Positions 6,160-6,319 of a stretch of DNA of 6,319 nucleotides are shown one piece after another. The position numbers and the translations under genes were made by a program. The DNA comes from Bacteroidota bacterium (GTDB taxonomy: Bacteria; Bacteroidota; Bacteroidia; Bacteroidales; UBA932). Numbering within the stretch: position 1 is the first letter of the stretch; each line of letters starts with the position of its first letter. The notes beneath the pieces are model-generated. The model made no database searches, had not been told where the DNA came from, and worked only from the letters and a program-made list of their open reading frames with translations. The stretch spans positions 1-6,319 of the forward strand of contig JAGDMC010000090.1 in NCBI GenBank assembly GCA_017860395.1, written 5' to 3'.

Positions 6160-6319
6160 TTATGCGATTTTTGAATTAACGATTTGTTTAATAAGGTCCG
6201 ATGTCTCGTTGAGTACTCTGTTGCGGTTATAAAGATTTTCAAGTATTGGCCTGTTATGTTTTGCCAGTGTCTCAAAATCGGGAAGAATGCTCATATTTTC
6301 TAAATCTGACATTTTATAT
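6160..6319 (-). CDS. C-terminal end of an unidentified protein, cut by the window edge
   Basis: An open frame runs from the right edge to a TAA at 6162-6160 and gives about 52 residues ending in LIKQIVNSKIA. An in-frame ATG exists at 6312-6310, but no stop precedes it before the edge, so it is probably the tail of a longer gene rather than a 50-residue protein. The segment is helical and rich in Asn, Leu, Glu and Arg (HNRPILENLYNRNRVLNE), resembling the C-terminal helices of polysaccharide pyruvyltransferases or glycosyltransferases, but it is too short to assign. Its stop lies 3 bp before the GT4 ATG, so it belongs to the same minus-strand operon and probably the same glycan pathway. Confidence 0.65.
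   Translation of the reverse strand, partial: YKMSDLENMSILPDFETLAKHNRPILENLYNRNRVLNETSDLIKQIVNSKIA

Overview
This window looks like part of a cell-surface polysaccharide (capsule, O-antigen or exopolysaccharide) locus from a member of the Bacteroidota, probably Bacteroidales. This is inferred from moderately low G+C (about 31-41 % in hand-counted lines), mostly absent Shine-Dalgarno sequences, tight gene packing, and the protein families present: a DltA-like adenylating ligase, stand-alone acyl carrier proteins (ACPs), a FabH-like enzyme, a WbbJ-like O-acetyltransferase, and GT2 and GT4 glycosyltransferases. No RNA gene, mobile element, CRISPR array or large intergenic region is visible.

Left half (1-2953, + strand): a four-gene, translationally coupled acyl-activation module. 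It holds the C-terminal part of a stand-alone adenylating enzyme (cut by the window edge), a two-domain GNAT-type acyltransferase, an ACP with a phosphopantetheine serine, and a full-length FabH/KAS III-like enzyme with an intact Cys-His-Asn triad. The junctions are an 8-bp overlap, a 20-bp overlap and a 1-bp gap. The simplest reading is that an amino or carboxylic acid is activated as an adenylate, loaded on the ACP, possibly extended or handled by the KAS III-like protein, and transferred by the GNAT protein to an acceptor such as an amino sugar.

Right half (2972-6319, - strand): a co-directional glycan-assembly group read from right to left. It holds the C-terminus of an unidentified protein, a cytosolic GT4 glycosyltransferase, a membrane GT2 glycosyltransferase, a left-handed beta-helix acyltransferase, and a second ACP of a clearly different type. 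The last gene ends 18 bp from the end of the KAS III-like gene, so the two groups converge tail to tail.

Together the two halves suggest a surface glycan decorated with acyl groups, at least some of them delivered from dedicated carrier proteins. The chemical identity of the acyl group and of the sugar acceptor cannot be read from this window.
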